Of a stretch of 64,000 bases of DNA, positions 33,234-44,477 are shown piece by piece. The DNA is from Dryocosmus kuriphilus. Lineage: Eukaryota; Arthropoda; Insecta; Hymenoptera; Cynipidae. Location of the stretch: the NCBI GenBank assembly GCA_038277395.1, contig CM076196.1:79292286-79356285 (forward strand). Reading direction: 5' to 3'. Under the pieces are notes generated by a model. The model searched no databases, was not told where the DNA came from, and saw only the letters and a program-made list of their open reading frames with translations. How positions within the stretch are numbered: position 1 is the stretch's first letter; every line of letters starts with the position of its first letter. The position numbers and the translations under genes are program-made.

Positions 33234-34271
33234 TATCAGTTTCTAGTTTCTACAGTTACTATTTAGAGCGGAGGAATTTCGCTTAACCTGTTGAAAAAAT
33301 CCTAGTATTACTTTCGGACAAGATTTGTACGAGGAAATCTGCGAGGATTTTCAGATTCTTGATCGAAGAAATCCGCGAGTTAGTCAGTTGATACCCGCGG
33401 AATTTGAAATCCCTGGAGGATCTTCTTGACTCAATCCTGTCCGAAAACAAAATGAGTAATTTAAAGACCTTCTATTAAATTTAAAAAAATTCTAACTTAT
33501 TGTTCAGAAATTCTGCTACAAAAATGAAAAGTAAATATAAAAAGTAAAAACAGACACTCGACAGATACGAATACAGTTATATGAATTTCATGATCCGCAA
33601 AAAGGGATCTTTTGATCTCAAGTTAATGGTATATAATGCAACGGTTTGATACCCTCGGGTTTACTGTGATATTTAATAATGAAACCCCTTTATGTAAGCT
33701 ATTTTGAATTTTAGATCGCGGTCCAATTCAAGCAAAGTGCTCTTAATATTATCGGTTCTAGAATATTAAGGTCACATATGGAAACTGGATAGCACTTGAT
33801 TATTATGCTTATCAGGAGTTTAAAAAGAATCTATTGTAAAAGTGCATCCTCTATTTTAAAAATTAGGGTCAATATTAGAATACTTATTCCTGAATTTATT
33901 AGCTATATGCAACTCAATATACAACTTTAATAAAAGTAGGAAAAAATGTTACAATTTTTGTAAAGATAGTCAAAATTGCAAGGGATATCACTTATTACTA
34001 ATAGAACATTGTTATACGAGTTGGGAATCGACTAATCCCACACGAGGTGTTGGAAAATTCCACGATCGATTTTACAGTTTGCCGACAGGCCCCCAAAATC
34101 CCACTTCCCGCGCGGGTATTAATAAGAAAATGATTTTGCAGCAATTACAAAAGGATGTCGAGGATCATAAACTATTAGCAGTCAGAAAAAAAAGACGTGC
34201 TATTTTTCTTGCGGGTTTAGCAATCAATTAAGAAATTATTGTAACGAATACAGACAATACTTTTGTTGATC
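33234..34271. other. AT-rich DNA with a short basic frame
   Basis: Mostly featureless. At 34130-34231 (+) a 33-codon frame follows a TTTTGCAG-like acceptor and reads MILQQLQKDVEDHKLLAV followed by RKKRRAIFLAGLAIN. It has coding-like composition, but no family was identified. Confidence 0.35.
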
Positions 34272-34386
34272 CACGAAAATGTTGCTTGTCTTAAAAAAAA
34301 TGTACTTGAATGAAGAAACTTTATTTAATTCCATCAATTAATTAAAGTACATACATTTCTTTGAGACAAGACAAATTTTCTCGGTG
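34272..34386. mobile_element. Tiny hairpin MITE, CAC...GTG ends
   Basis: About 115 bp. The left end is CACGAAAATGTTGCTTGTCTT and the right end, reverse-complemented, is CACCGAGAAAATTTGTCTTG, each followed by AAA..AAATGTA. The arms fold almost end to end. Its termini resemble the larger CAC elements. Confidence 0.45.
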
Positions 34387-37300
34387 TGGTATGGGGTTTG
34401 GATTCACTTTATAAGAAATAAAATAAAAATGAAATTACAACAAGGATTCAAAACAGAATATTAAAAAATTGTAAGAACTTTGGAGGCCATACTGCCTTTC
34501 CTTCGATTTTAGTAATTTCAAAGCAATTTAAGGATTACAAGACTTTGAAAAAAATGTACGAGATTACGGTATAAAATAGAAAGAGATTACAAAATTTTAC
34601 ACGAATTCAGGGTACCAAAAATTTGAAGCATTTTTACCAGGTATATTGAATCCAATTTTAAAGATTGCACAAGATTACAAAGTATTACAACATTTTTAGT
34701 GTTTTCAGAAAGTTATAAAACAATACATTAATTTTTAATAGGTCTAAGATGACAAGAGATTAAACAAAAGTTTAAAAAATACCATGGAATTAAAAATATA
34801 CTGTATAATATAATAATTATTATAATATAATTTGAAAGATGACAAAGAATTTAAGAGATTTTAGGGAGAAGAAATTTAAAAAATCCGCGCAAGAGTCTAC
34901 ACGCAATACTCACAGAAAAAATAAAATACTAGTTTTAAATATTTCAAGCGATTTTATGAGATGATAGGACTTTTTATTGGATAAAAAGGAGAATTTCGTC
35001 GATTTAAAAAAAACACTTATATTGATACTTAAGATAATTTTCAAGCAATAAATTATTATAACAAACTTAAACTTTTCGTACTTCATTTCAGATGATTTGA
35101 GAAATGACAAGAGGTTATACACGAGTTTAAAAAATTTCACTGAATTTGAAAGATTACAAAGGATTTCATGATAATTTAGGAATAAGAAGAACTTACAAAA
35201 GTTTACAAGCAAAACTTACAGAAAAAATGAAGTATTATTATAAAATATTTCAAGCGATTTTATGAGATGATAAGATTTTATTGGATAACAAGGAGAATTT
35301 TCGTGATTTAAAAAAAACACTTATATTGATACTTAAAATAATTTTCAAGCAATAAATTATTATGAATGACTTAAACTTTTCATACTATGATTTCACGGGA
35401 TTATACAGAAATCCATTCTGATTTTTGACAAGATTAAAAAAATTGTTCAGGTAATAGCACTAATATTTTTGAAAAACCGTGGATTATTACAAACTTTCAA
35501 CGATATTTAATTTTTTGTTCTAAGAGGGATTTCAATCATTACGTAACATTAAAAAGGGGGATCAAACTAATGGAAACAAATAGCGAATCAGCCCAAAAAA
35601 ACGTATCATTATAAACGGATGCACCCTGAGGAAAAATGATGTTTTTCTACCCCAAGTTATTGCTCTATACGAATTAGAGTAAATTTTTTTTTAAACCCCC
35701 TTCCCTTAACCGCTTTTTTAACCCAACAAAGCGAATAGTAAATTTACTTTTCACGCAGGCTCTACAGTACAGAAGCCCTCGTCGTTGAACGCAGTTAAGG
35801 GTGGTAATTAAAGAATGAAGAACAAGCGAGCACTTCCATAAGGGTTGAAATCCCCGTCGTAACGAATACAAAAGGAGTTAATTCTACCCATTACGCTTTC
35901 ACGAACAAGTGCTGCGATTCTCACTGTTGTACTTTCCTTGACACGTAGTGGACATCATGAGTTAGATGAGTTATGACATTTCGAATGTGTGCAACCACTT
36001 TTTTTCCTCATAAACTTCAACCCTTCACAGCCAAGTTGCAACCAACCCAAACAAAGTCTAGGAGAAAAAAACGTCTCGAAAAAAACAGTACAAAGCTAGA
36101 ATTCGGGGTGAGTTTATGTCGAATTGGACAGCCCTTGTTTTCCCTTACTGCAAAAGTCGTTTATTACATTTTTTTTCCGGCAAACTTACATAGTTTTTTT
36201 TATCATTTTTTTTCATTTATTTCTTTTAGAGAGTCCACCCTATCGACGATTGCGAAAAAGCAGCCGCGGATGGTTTGCGCAATTGCGAAAGGGGAAAACC
36301 CATTGCTACTGCCATTCTTTAAACAAGGGGATAAAGAATTATTCAGAATATATTTCATCCCCCGTTTTTCATGTTTTATATTTCTCTCTTTAAAATAAAT
36401 ACCGACCCTGACATTCAGAGATGCTACTGAAAGCCTCGGTTCGCCGTATGCGTTTCCTTAATTACGACTCGTATAATTAATTGTGAACGGGAAAGCGAAC
36501 TCTGATTTGCATCTCGACACCATCACGTGCTTCGTTATGCTCTTTGCAAAGGCGAAATTCCCCTGCAGAGGATCCTCTTTATTGATTCTGCATTTTAGAG
36601 ATTTAACATAAAATACACAGCAGAATAATTTTATTTTGGAACTTGGACGAAAAATTCTTGGGTAAACTTCAGAATTAAATGCTGAAATCATATGCAATAT
36701 CCTCCCACGGTAGGGAACAGCTGATCTCATTGCTGCCTGGATTTTGCACCTTACCTGTCCTTTAAACCGGTTTATAAGAGTCGTTATGTAATGTAATCGA
36801 AGTGGGACAATTTTTTGAAAATCTCTATGGGGTGGTTTGGAACTTTAAAGGGACACTATTGTGTCACCTTCCTTGTGTAGAATTTTTCGTTACGGATTTT
36901 GAAGGAAGAGCGTACTTATAGGACCTTAGAACCCAAAAGGGAATGAGGGTGTTTTTCGTTTTGTACTTTTGTGCAACGAAATCCTTGGCAGGTAGAATTT
37001 TGAACCTGAGATCTGAGTCAAATCAGCTGACGGATGGTGAATTGTCATCAATATTAGGGTCTGGGATTTGAAGTTTAAGTTTCGGAAATACTGTATGAAA
37101 AGTGAATATTACTTCCAAGAAAAGAATTGTTTTTCATAAGTCGGCAGTAGCAAATAATCGATGTAAAATTACAACTCATACTTTAAATTAATTGTCTAAA
37201 GAACTTTAGATTCTAGAATGAGTAGGTAAACCATTATGACTACTTCCAGCACGTGTGCTGAAATAACAGGGATCATTAGAAGGCAAATTTACCTTTCGCT

Positions 37301-39071
37301 TTGTCAATAAACTTTTATAGCTACCTAAAATATGGGTCACTCTTGTTTTGCTCGTGTCCGGAAAAACGGGCTTCTAAATTCTGGACCATCGAACTATTTC
37401 GTGAACTGCTATTCTCAACTCTAATAGGTCAATGTAAAAATAAAACTTTCTTCAAACTTTTTCAGGAAATTTCTTAGAAGTCAGATAATATGACAAGATT
37501 ACATAATTTTAGCTCGGAAATAAATTCGAGCTTGGCTTTCAATATGAGACAATGAGACTTTGTTGGAAAACAGAAGCGCTGAGAGGGCGCTGCCCCGAAG
37601 TGTTGAACACGGAACTGCTACATGAGTGTCGTGGGCATACTTGGCTAACTTGGTTACAAAGATACAAGTTTCTGTGTATATGAAGAGAATGTCTGCCCTC
37701 ACACGAACGTATATAAATGCATCTTTGCACGTGCTCTATTTTTAGTGCATAGATTAAAAGTTTCATATGGTGTTGCATTTGCGGCAGCATTATGCTTTTC
37801 GATATTTTTAGAGATAAGAAATAAGGATTACCTGGTAGTGGAATGCTTTAAAAATCAGTTAAGTACGTTATTAAAGACCCTCTGACAAAATTGACAATTG
37901 AAAATCAGTAATTAAACACTACTGAAAGCTGTTCCTTTGAACATGTCTAAATAGCATCAGATAGAATAATACAATGAGGGAAATTGATAATAATCTTCTT
38001 GCTGGTTGAATTACGATTCAACTAGATGTCAATGTTCACAGTCCAAAGGAATATTGACGAACTGAATAGTCATCACATCGGTCATGAAAAAGTATGTTAA
38101 GATCGTAGGACAGATATCCATCCTTAGAAGCGTTGTTCTATTCTCCTTATCGATAAACAGTTTGAATATGCTGGACATTTCAAAGCCATATGAGACTTTA
38201 TCTGAGACAGGATCTGCCTTACAAATAGTCCACGTTTAAGGCTCAAGCCAAAGATAAAAATAATGGAAATTTCTGATTTCAGCGTCTCTCTTTAAATTTA
38301 CTTACCAAATTTTTTAACGATTTTTTAACAGACTAAAAAATATTTAAAATTATTCTTTAAGTCCCAAAGTACAACATGTAAAATCGGATTTCCTGAGCAG
38401 TGATATTAATTTACAGTAAATTGTGATAACTATGCTTGATTGTAGAGTTGTTATAGAAGATCTTGAAGTCCTAAAAGCCCGCAGAAACGAATTGCGTTGT
38501 TTCGCAAATTTCAAATCATAGAAGGAGTTCCTTCTGATAAATTAAGGGATTAATTAGGCTTGTAATTAGGGATGACTACTTGAAGGGAATGTGATGGTTG
38601 TATTTTGAAATGGAAGGTCCGGTCTCGACTTAGATATAACGTTGAACTTAATTCAGCCCTGGCTAGACCCAGCTATTCCCGGTGCAGTTCGTTGCAACAC
38701 GGAGACCTAAAGTTACCCTGATACACCGTATTCTTAACCCGCAGGGGGAGTGGGAGAGAGTGTGAAAGGGGGAGAGGTAAAAAATGCTGGGGAAAAGAGT
38801 GCAACGATGACGTCAATTGGAAAAGGTTCCTCTCGGGCCACCGACACTTTAACCAGTTTAATCCATCTAGACTTAAAGTTAACATCGACAGGCATTCACA
38901 GTACGTTCGAATTGGCGACTCGTCAAATGAGCTATTTACAATTCTCCTAGGGTAAATATAAGACACGAAGCTGATTTAGGATCTTTCTCTGTGTATATGA
39001 TTTTAGTCTAACTCTCGTCCATGGAATTCAGAATTCTCAGTTGCTCACAGATACTAGATCCAATTTACATT
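34387..39071. other. Long stretch without a recognised gene
   Basis: 34387-35630 is A/T-rich and includes a tandem duplication (next entry). 35640-36400 and 38640-38960 are GC-richer, and the frame at 35973-36398 (+) is open for 141 codons, but it is K/F-rich, without motif, and overlaps a second open frame. 36400-38640 is unique-looking with no splice-flanked exon that I can defend. Any host exons here would need transcript evidence. Confidence 0.4.
34905..35375 (+). repeat. Tandem duplication, period ~305 bp
   Basis: The segment TTTCAAGCGATTTTATGAGA, then ACACTTATATTGATACTTAA and AATTTTCAAGCAATAAATTA occurs at about 34940-35060 and again at about 35245-35365 with few changes. The intervening ~150 bases are present once. 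Confidence 0.75.
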
Positions 39072-40133
39072 TTTACATTCTCATCAGAGAAGGTATTAGA
39101 TTTATGTAAAATTTGACTTTCGCGGATTTCATGAAATCTCCACGTTTTGAGACCTCCTGAATCCGAAAAAAACGGGTTTTACGACGGTGTCTGCCTGTCT
39201 GTTGTCGTCGTCGTCGTCGTTGTCGTTGCAGTCTGTTCCCACGATAACTTTCGAAGGACTAATCGGATTGGAGCGCGCATTGGTACACTTCTTTAAGGGA
39301 TAAAAAGAAAGGACCAATTCGTCAGCCAGCGGTTTTTGACCAACGGTTATGGTTTTATCCATCAAAAACGGTTTTCACAAAATCAAAAAATCCATTTTCC
39401 GGCTAAACTATGAGAGATACAAAAAAAATGTAAGAAAGTAAAATTGTTCATCTCAAAAAAAAATCTAAAAATTTCGTCTTAACCGTTTTTTGATAAAAAT
39501 GAACGGTTTTTGTTTTAATCGATAAAACGTTACTAAAAATCTAAAATTTTAAATTTCCCGCCAAACTATGCAAGATACGTAAAAATGATAATAAACAAAG
39601 TTGTTCGCCTCAAAAAGATCTACAAATTAGCTCTCTATCATTTTTTTGAGCATACGCGTAGTTTTTGAGTTATTCGTGAAATATTTGATGAAATATAAAG
39701 AAAACCACTTTTCAGTAAAACTTACATGCAAGATATGAGAAAATATTAACAAGCAGAATTGTTCACCTTGGAAAGAGTTACAAAATTTATTTATAAGACT
39801 CATCGTTTTACTTTTAAGAATCGAAATCCTGTATTGTGAAAATTTGGAAAATCACTAAAAAACTTTACCAATCTACAATGTGTTTTAAAAAAATGTAATT
39901 ATCGAGCGCGAAGCGCGAGTGTCATGATGAGAATGTATTCCTTAAGGGCGATAGAGCCTTAACTAAAATAATTTCTTTTGTAATTTTTAATTTAAACACG
40001 CTAAAAAGTAGATACTGCTGATCAGAATTTAAATTCTGATGATCATCACGCCTTGCCGTCGGCGCCGAAAAATTCTGATCATCAGAACTTTTTATACTGA
40101 AGCTCAGAATTTTTTAATAATGTATATCAGTGA

Positions 40134-40454
40134 CACACGCTTCGGGAAAATCGTTGCTGCGGAGCAGTATTCGAGATTCTGATCATCAGAATCTCGAATA
40201 CTGCTCCTAAGAATAAAAATGTTGAAACGCAACATTCACAAGTTTCTGCTGACAAGTACACACATAACCAAGATAAAGGATCAACTGAAGCATATCTAGA
40301 AAAAGAAGGTTTCAAACCGATAATTACGCTTCCAAGAGTAAAAAATGTTAACTATATCCGTCCCACAAATGGATATTATCATTTACGGGTTAAGGAACAT
40401 AGGAAATTACACCAAGGAATTTCCTTAAGGATTTTTGAAGATGAGTTGATTTAA
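40134..40454 (+). other. Long frame without a start codon inside the CAC element
   Basis: The plus-strand frame is open from just after TGA (40131-40133) to TAA at 40452-40454, 106 codons with no ATG. The distal part reads EAYLEKEGFKPIITLPRVKN, then VNYIRPTNGYYHLRVKEHRK, then LHQGISLRIFEDELI, which looks like real protein. The proximal part crosses a TTCTGATCATCAGAA palindrome. I suggest a terminal exon of a transposon or captured gene. A pyrimidine-AG acceptor is not obvious, and the family is unknown. Confidence 0.3.
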
Positions 40455-40861
40455 ACTTCTACAATCGCACTATTGTAGCAGATTCCCACATACAATTATG
40501 ATGCAATATATTTCAGAAAAATGTCACAAATAGAACGAAACAATATAATTTTATATACACTAGCCAAAAAAAGGAACAATTATAGAGAACAAAAAAAAAA
40601 TGCAATTATATAAAACTAACATATCAGGAAACAATAATAAAATTTATACTAAACTTCAAAAGAATTATACACCAAAAGAGACAACAAATTCTTTCACATC
40701 AGGTTTTTATTAAATTTATTCCAATATTATTCCTTTTACTTTATATTTTCTATGAAGTTTGTATATTCAGAGTCACTAATTAAATTATTTATCGTTTTGA
40801 GAAATACAGAAGAATCAAGTCTTCAAGTAGTTTAGATTTTTTACCTGTTTCCATATGTACC

Positions 40862-40950
40862 TCGATAGTCTATGCGGTTAAGTTGCGTGCGATATAGTAT
40901 AAGTTAGTTTGTAAACTTAGGGTAAGCGAGTTCGATTCTCCCCGTCGTCA
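40862..40950 (+). other. tRNA-like sequence with A- and B-box words
   Basis: TAGTCTATGCGGTTAAGT resembles a Pol III A box and GAGTTCGATTCTCC, 55 bases further on, resembles a B box within a T-arm (GAG-TTCGATT-CTC). The acceptor ends do not pair (CTCGAT against GTCGTC), so this is not a functional tRNA. It may be a tRNA pseudogene or a SINE head. Confidence 0.35.
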
Positions 40951-41586
40951 AAGAGAACTTCGAAAATCACGTAAGAACCCGTTTTTCATAACAAGCAAGT
41001 TGTCTTAATTACCAAAAAAAAGTTTCCTTTTTTATTTTTTTGTAATTTTCAAAATTTAATTGACAATATATGAATTAATGAGAAATATTGCGACGTAACA
41101 GCTGATCGCGCGCAGTGAAAGCAAAACACTAAACTCGTCAAGCTTCCATCAGAATCTCAAATTCTGATGATCAGAATCGCTAGTTGCGCGTTCAATCTAC
41201 AAAGTTTCTGTCTATCAGAATCTCCGGGCTGATGAGAAGCATTTAAATATCTGAATTCGAGTTTCACAGCTACTGAAGAACAGAATGTATTTTTTCTGAT
41301 TATTAGAATCTGACGTTAGCTTATATCAGTATCGCGTGATTCTGATGAACAGAATTTTTTGCCCCGAAGGCAGAATGCAGAATCGCAGATTCTGATCATC
41401 AGAATTTAAATTCTGATCAGCAGCATTTACTTTTTAGCGTGAAGGTTTATAGGATCCATAAACACCGAGCGCGTAGCGCGAGGTGAATAATCTATCAAGC
41501 GCGAAGCGCGAGTGCCAACAGACGCGCGCCCTAGGCGCGTCCATACTTCGTGCGAAGCGCGCGATGATTTTTTTTTTATTTAAAAA

Positions 41587-41785
41587 AATTACGTCTAAAT
41601 TTGCTCTACAATTTTTTATTGAAAACAAGAAAAAATCCACCTCGGCCCGGATTTGAACCTGGAGCCTTTCCTTTCCCCTTCCTTTCCTTTCCTCATGAAA
41701 AGGAAAGGCTCCGGTTCAAATCCGGGCCGAGGTGGATTTTTTCTTGTTTTCAATAAAAAATTTTAGAGCAAATTTAGACGTAATT
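41587..41785. repeat. Near-perfect hairpin with Pol III B-box words in both arms
   Basis: Arms of about 90 bp (41587-41679 and 41699-41785) are inverted copies with only a few differences, around a pyrimidine-rich loop. Each arm, read outward, contains GGTTCAAATCC (B-box consensus; plus strand 41713-41723, minus strand 41659-41649), pairing as a T-arm TCCGG-TTCAAAT-CCGGG, then GGCCGAGGTGGA and a T6 run, as at the end of a Pol III transcript. No A box is visible. It lies at the axis between two oppositely oriented HINE-like copies. Confidence 0.7.
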
Positions 41786-41882
41786 TGTTCAAACATATTA
41801 TTGATTTTTTTTTATGGAGGTAAACAATTTTTGAGCTTTTCTTTTTTTGAGTTTCAGCCGAGGTTTCAATAATTCATAAAAC

Positions 41883-43364
41883 AAAAAAATCTGCCCGCTT
41901 TGCGGGCACATTCTCATCACGCGCTTCGCGCGAAGTATGAGCACGCCTAAGGCGCGCGTCTGTTGGCCTCGCGTTACGCGCTCGGTGTTTATGGATCGTA
42001 TGAACCTTTAAATTAAAAATTATAAAAGAAACTATTTTACTTAAGGTTCTATCGCCCTTATAAGGAATACATTCTCATGATGACACTCGCGCTTCGCGCT
42101 CGATAAGTACATTTTTTAAAAACACATTGTAGATTGGTACTGTCTTTTAGTGATTTTCCAAATTTTCACAATAGAGGATTTCAATTCTTAAAAGTAAAAC
42201 GATGAGTCTTATAAATAAATTTTGTACCACAAAAACTACGCGTCTGCTTAAAAAAATCATCGCGCGCTTCGTGCGAAATATGAGCTCGCCTAGGGCGCGC
42301 GTCTGTTGGCACTCGTGCTTCGCACTCGACATTTGACTCGCGCTTCGCGCTCGATACGTTATTCACAGCACTCGCGCTTCGCGCTCGATAGGTTATTTAC
42401 GTCGCGCTACGCTCTCGGTGTTTATGGATCGTACAAACCTTTAAATTAAAAATTACAAAAGAAATTATTTTACTCAAGGCTCTATCGCCCTTAAGGAATA
42501 CATTCTCATCATTCTCTCTCTCTTTCCAAGGTGAACAATTCTGCTTGTTAATATTTTCTCATATCTTGCATAGTTTTGCTGAAAAGTGGTTTTCTTTATA
42601 TTCCATAACATATTTCACGAATAACTCAAAAACTACGCGTCTACTTAAAAAAATTATAGAGAGCAAATTTGTAGATCTTTTCGAGGCAAACAACTTTATT
42701 TATTATTATTTTTCCGTATCTTGCATAGTTTTTCGGGAAATTTGAAAATTTTGATCTTTAATAACGTTTTATCGATTAAAACAAAAACCGTGCATTTTAT
42801 CAAAAAATGGTTCAAATAAAATTTGTAGCTCTTTTTAAACTAAACAACTTTGTTCTTTACCATTTTTTCGTATCTTGAATATTTTGGCGGGAAACCAGAG
42901 TTATTTAATTTTAATATCGTTTTCTTGATTAAAACAAAAACCGTTCATTTTATCAAAAACCGGTTAAGACAAAATTTGTAGATTTTTTTGAGATGAACAA
43001 TTTTACTTTCTTACATTTTTTTTTTTTGTATCTCTCATAGTTTAGCCGGAAAATGGATTTTTTGATTTTGTGAAAACCGTTTTTGATGGATAAAACCATA
43101 ACCGTTGGTCAAAAACCGCTGGTTAACGAGCTCGTCCTTTCTTTTTACCCCTTAAAGAAGTGTACCAAAGCGCACTCCAATCCGATTAGTTCTTCGAAAG
43201 TTATCGTGGGAACAGACTCCAACGACGACGACGACAACAGACAGACACCGTCATAAAAACCGTTTTTTCGGATTCACGAGGTCTCAAAGCGTGGAGATTT
43301 CATGAAATCCGCGAAAATCAAATTTTACATAAATCTAATACCTTCTCTGATGAGAATGTAAAAA
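41883..43364 (-). mobile_element. HINE-like copy, minus orientation
   Basis: Starts at its 3' end with AAAAAAATCTGCCCGC, the TTT/GAA-looped GC hairpin, ACATTCTCATCACGCGC, and CGCGCTTCGCGCGAAGTATG. A second partial hairpin cluster (42245-42425) inserts another 3'-end-like segment. The four-module body follows (42530-43120). The element ends at its 5' end with CTTCTCTGATGAGAATG and TAAAAA near 43364. Its 5' end is the inverse of that at 39072, so the two copies face each other 3' end to 3' end. Confidence 0.55.
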
Positions 43365-43377
43365 TATTTTTTATATC

Positions 43378-43948
43378 ACCCCCATGATTTCGGCTCTTTC
43401 TCATGCCTGTGGAGCGGGCCCAAAATCTTGTTCTTCGAGCGGTGTGAGTAGAATGTACTTTCTAGTCCCTAGGGAGTGGAAAAATTACGTCAACGAAAGA
43501 ATATGGGTTCTATTCACGTGAGTGTGTAAATATCGTGTCGACAACAGACTATGTTTCTTTAACGTCAATGTCTGTAACAAAGGTAGTACCGCGGGTACAA
43601 GGTTAGAGGCAGTAGCGGATCCAGGATTTTGAGGGGGGGGGGGGGGGGGGGGGGTACAAAAAATTACTTAAAATTGTGCATAACTCGTGGGCACCAGTGG
43701 TAAAGTTGTAAAAAAATGTCGAATTTTGGTATTTCTGATCTCGAGAGGACCCCCCCCCCCCCGGATCTGTCGCTGGTGAGCGAATAACATAATGTCACCA
43801 TCGCGGCAGTCATTGGAACTATTATCCATACGCGTTAATCCAAATATTCTTTAGCATATTTTTTAACACCACCGGTTCGAAAAACGAGATTGTGGGTCCG
43901 CTCTACAGGCATGAAAAAGCCGAAATCACGGAGTAGTCAAAAAAAGTA
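43378..43948. mobile_element. TIR element with GATTTCGGCT ends
   Basis: CATGATTTCGGCTCTTTCTC then ATGCCTGTGGAGCGG (left) matches the reverse complement of the right side (GTGATTTCGGCTTTTTCATG then CCTGTAGAGCGGACCC). The inverted ends are about 70 bp. A smaller MITE (43605-43783) lies in the interior. No coding sequence. Confidence 0.55.
43605..43783. mobile_element. MITE with CAGTAGCGGATCC-type ends
   Basis: The left end GGCAGTAGCGGATCCAGG leads into a 22-base G-run (43633-43654). The right end, reverse-complemented, reads CACCAGCGACAGATCCGG followed by a G-run. This GC-run MITE type with CAGCGGCGGATCC-like ends is common in arthropods. No coding capacity. Confidence 0.55.
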
Positions 43949-43951
43949 TCG

Positions 43952-44093
43952 CCTGTGACTCGGGGGAGATCTTTTCGATTCTACAGCTTGGGAATGTTTT
44001 TTCAGAACTCGACTCCGGCTCGTCCTGAAAACATTTTCCTCGCTGTAGAAAAGAAAAAATCTCCCCCTAGTTACACAATATACTATTGTAGAA
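43952..44093. repeat. Imperfect hairpin, ~55-bp arms
   Basis: GGGGGAGATCTTTTCGATTC then TACAGCTTGGGAATG pairs with the reverse complement of the right side (GGGGGAGATTTTTTCTTTTC then TACAGCGAGGAAAATG). The loop is CGACTCCGGCTCGT. Origin unknown. Confidence 0.6.
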
Positions 44094-44339
44094 ATTCTTT
44101 TAAAATTAACTTGTCTTTTAAATTATAAACAAATTAAAATTGATCACGAAATCTAATTGGTCCAAATTGAGACGTTGATAAATGACAGAAGGTTAAGGTT
44201 AAGGTTAATTCTACAGTAAGTCTAAAATTATAACAAAAGCTTAAACAATTGCAAAGACACTCTTCCACTCCTAAAAGCATAGAAAATGTATGAACAACTT
44301 GAAATCTCTTTAATTCATGTTGAAAGTCAGAAGAACTAA

Positions 44340-44477
44340 ATTTAATTAATTAATTAATTTCAGATGTTAAATTTAATTCGATTGCTGGTCTAAATAATTT
44401 TTTAGAGAAACGAGAAAAAATCTACCTCAGACCAGCAATCGAATTAAGTTTAAAATCTGAAATTAATTAATTAATTA
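44340..44477. repeat. Hairpin, ~50-bp arms, with related outer T6 module
   Basis: AATTTCAGATGTTAAATTTA then ATTCGATTGCTGGTCT is repeated in inverse on the right (AGACCAGCAATCGAATTAAG). The word GGTCTGAGGTAGATTTTTTC, on the minus strand here, is similar to GGCCGAGGTGGATTTTTTC in the hairpin at 41587-41785, so the two may be related. Flanking ATTAATTAATTAA tracts extend the stem. Confidence 0.5.

Larger units (their letters stand above)
39997..41441. mobile_element. CAC...GTG TIR element, 1,445 bp, AA duplication
   Basis: The ends are CACGCTAAAAAGTAGATACT and, reverse-complemented, CACGCTAAAAAGTAAATGCT, each followed by GCTGATCAGAATTTAAATTC. AA lies at 39995-39996 and 41442-41443. The related uninterrupted sequence at 19165-19185 (TTAATTTAAAGGTTTATA) shows the empty target. 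The subterminal regions repeat the palindromic motif TTCTGATCATCAGAA many times in both orientations, a likely protein-binding array. No transposase is recognised. Confidence 0.85.
39072..41582 (+). mobile_element. HINE-like copy, plus orientation, interrupted
   Basis: The 5' end TTTTACATTCTCATCAGAG at 39072 is followed by GTCTGCCTGTCTGTTG, GTCGTC repeats, and the four-module body (39400-39800). GAGCGCGAAGCGCGAG at 39903 begins the hairpin cluster. The element is interrupted by the CAC element at 39997-41441. The 3' end (41442-41582) has the GTA and GAA hairpins and CGCGCCCTAGGCGCG, but the terminal GCCCGC hairpin is lost (GATGATTTTTTTTT). Confidence 0.55.

Noticed and set aside
35973..36398. 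141-codon plus-strand frame
   Set aside because: No motif, K/F-rich, overlapping another open frame in a pyrimidine-rich area; no start context, splice or homolog pattern to support it.
44191..44210. GGTTAAGGTTAAGGTTAA as a telomere-like tract
   Set aside because: Only three hexamer units, not the insect TTAGG form, and inside A/T-rich repeat DNA.
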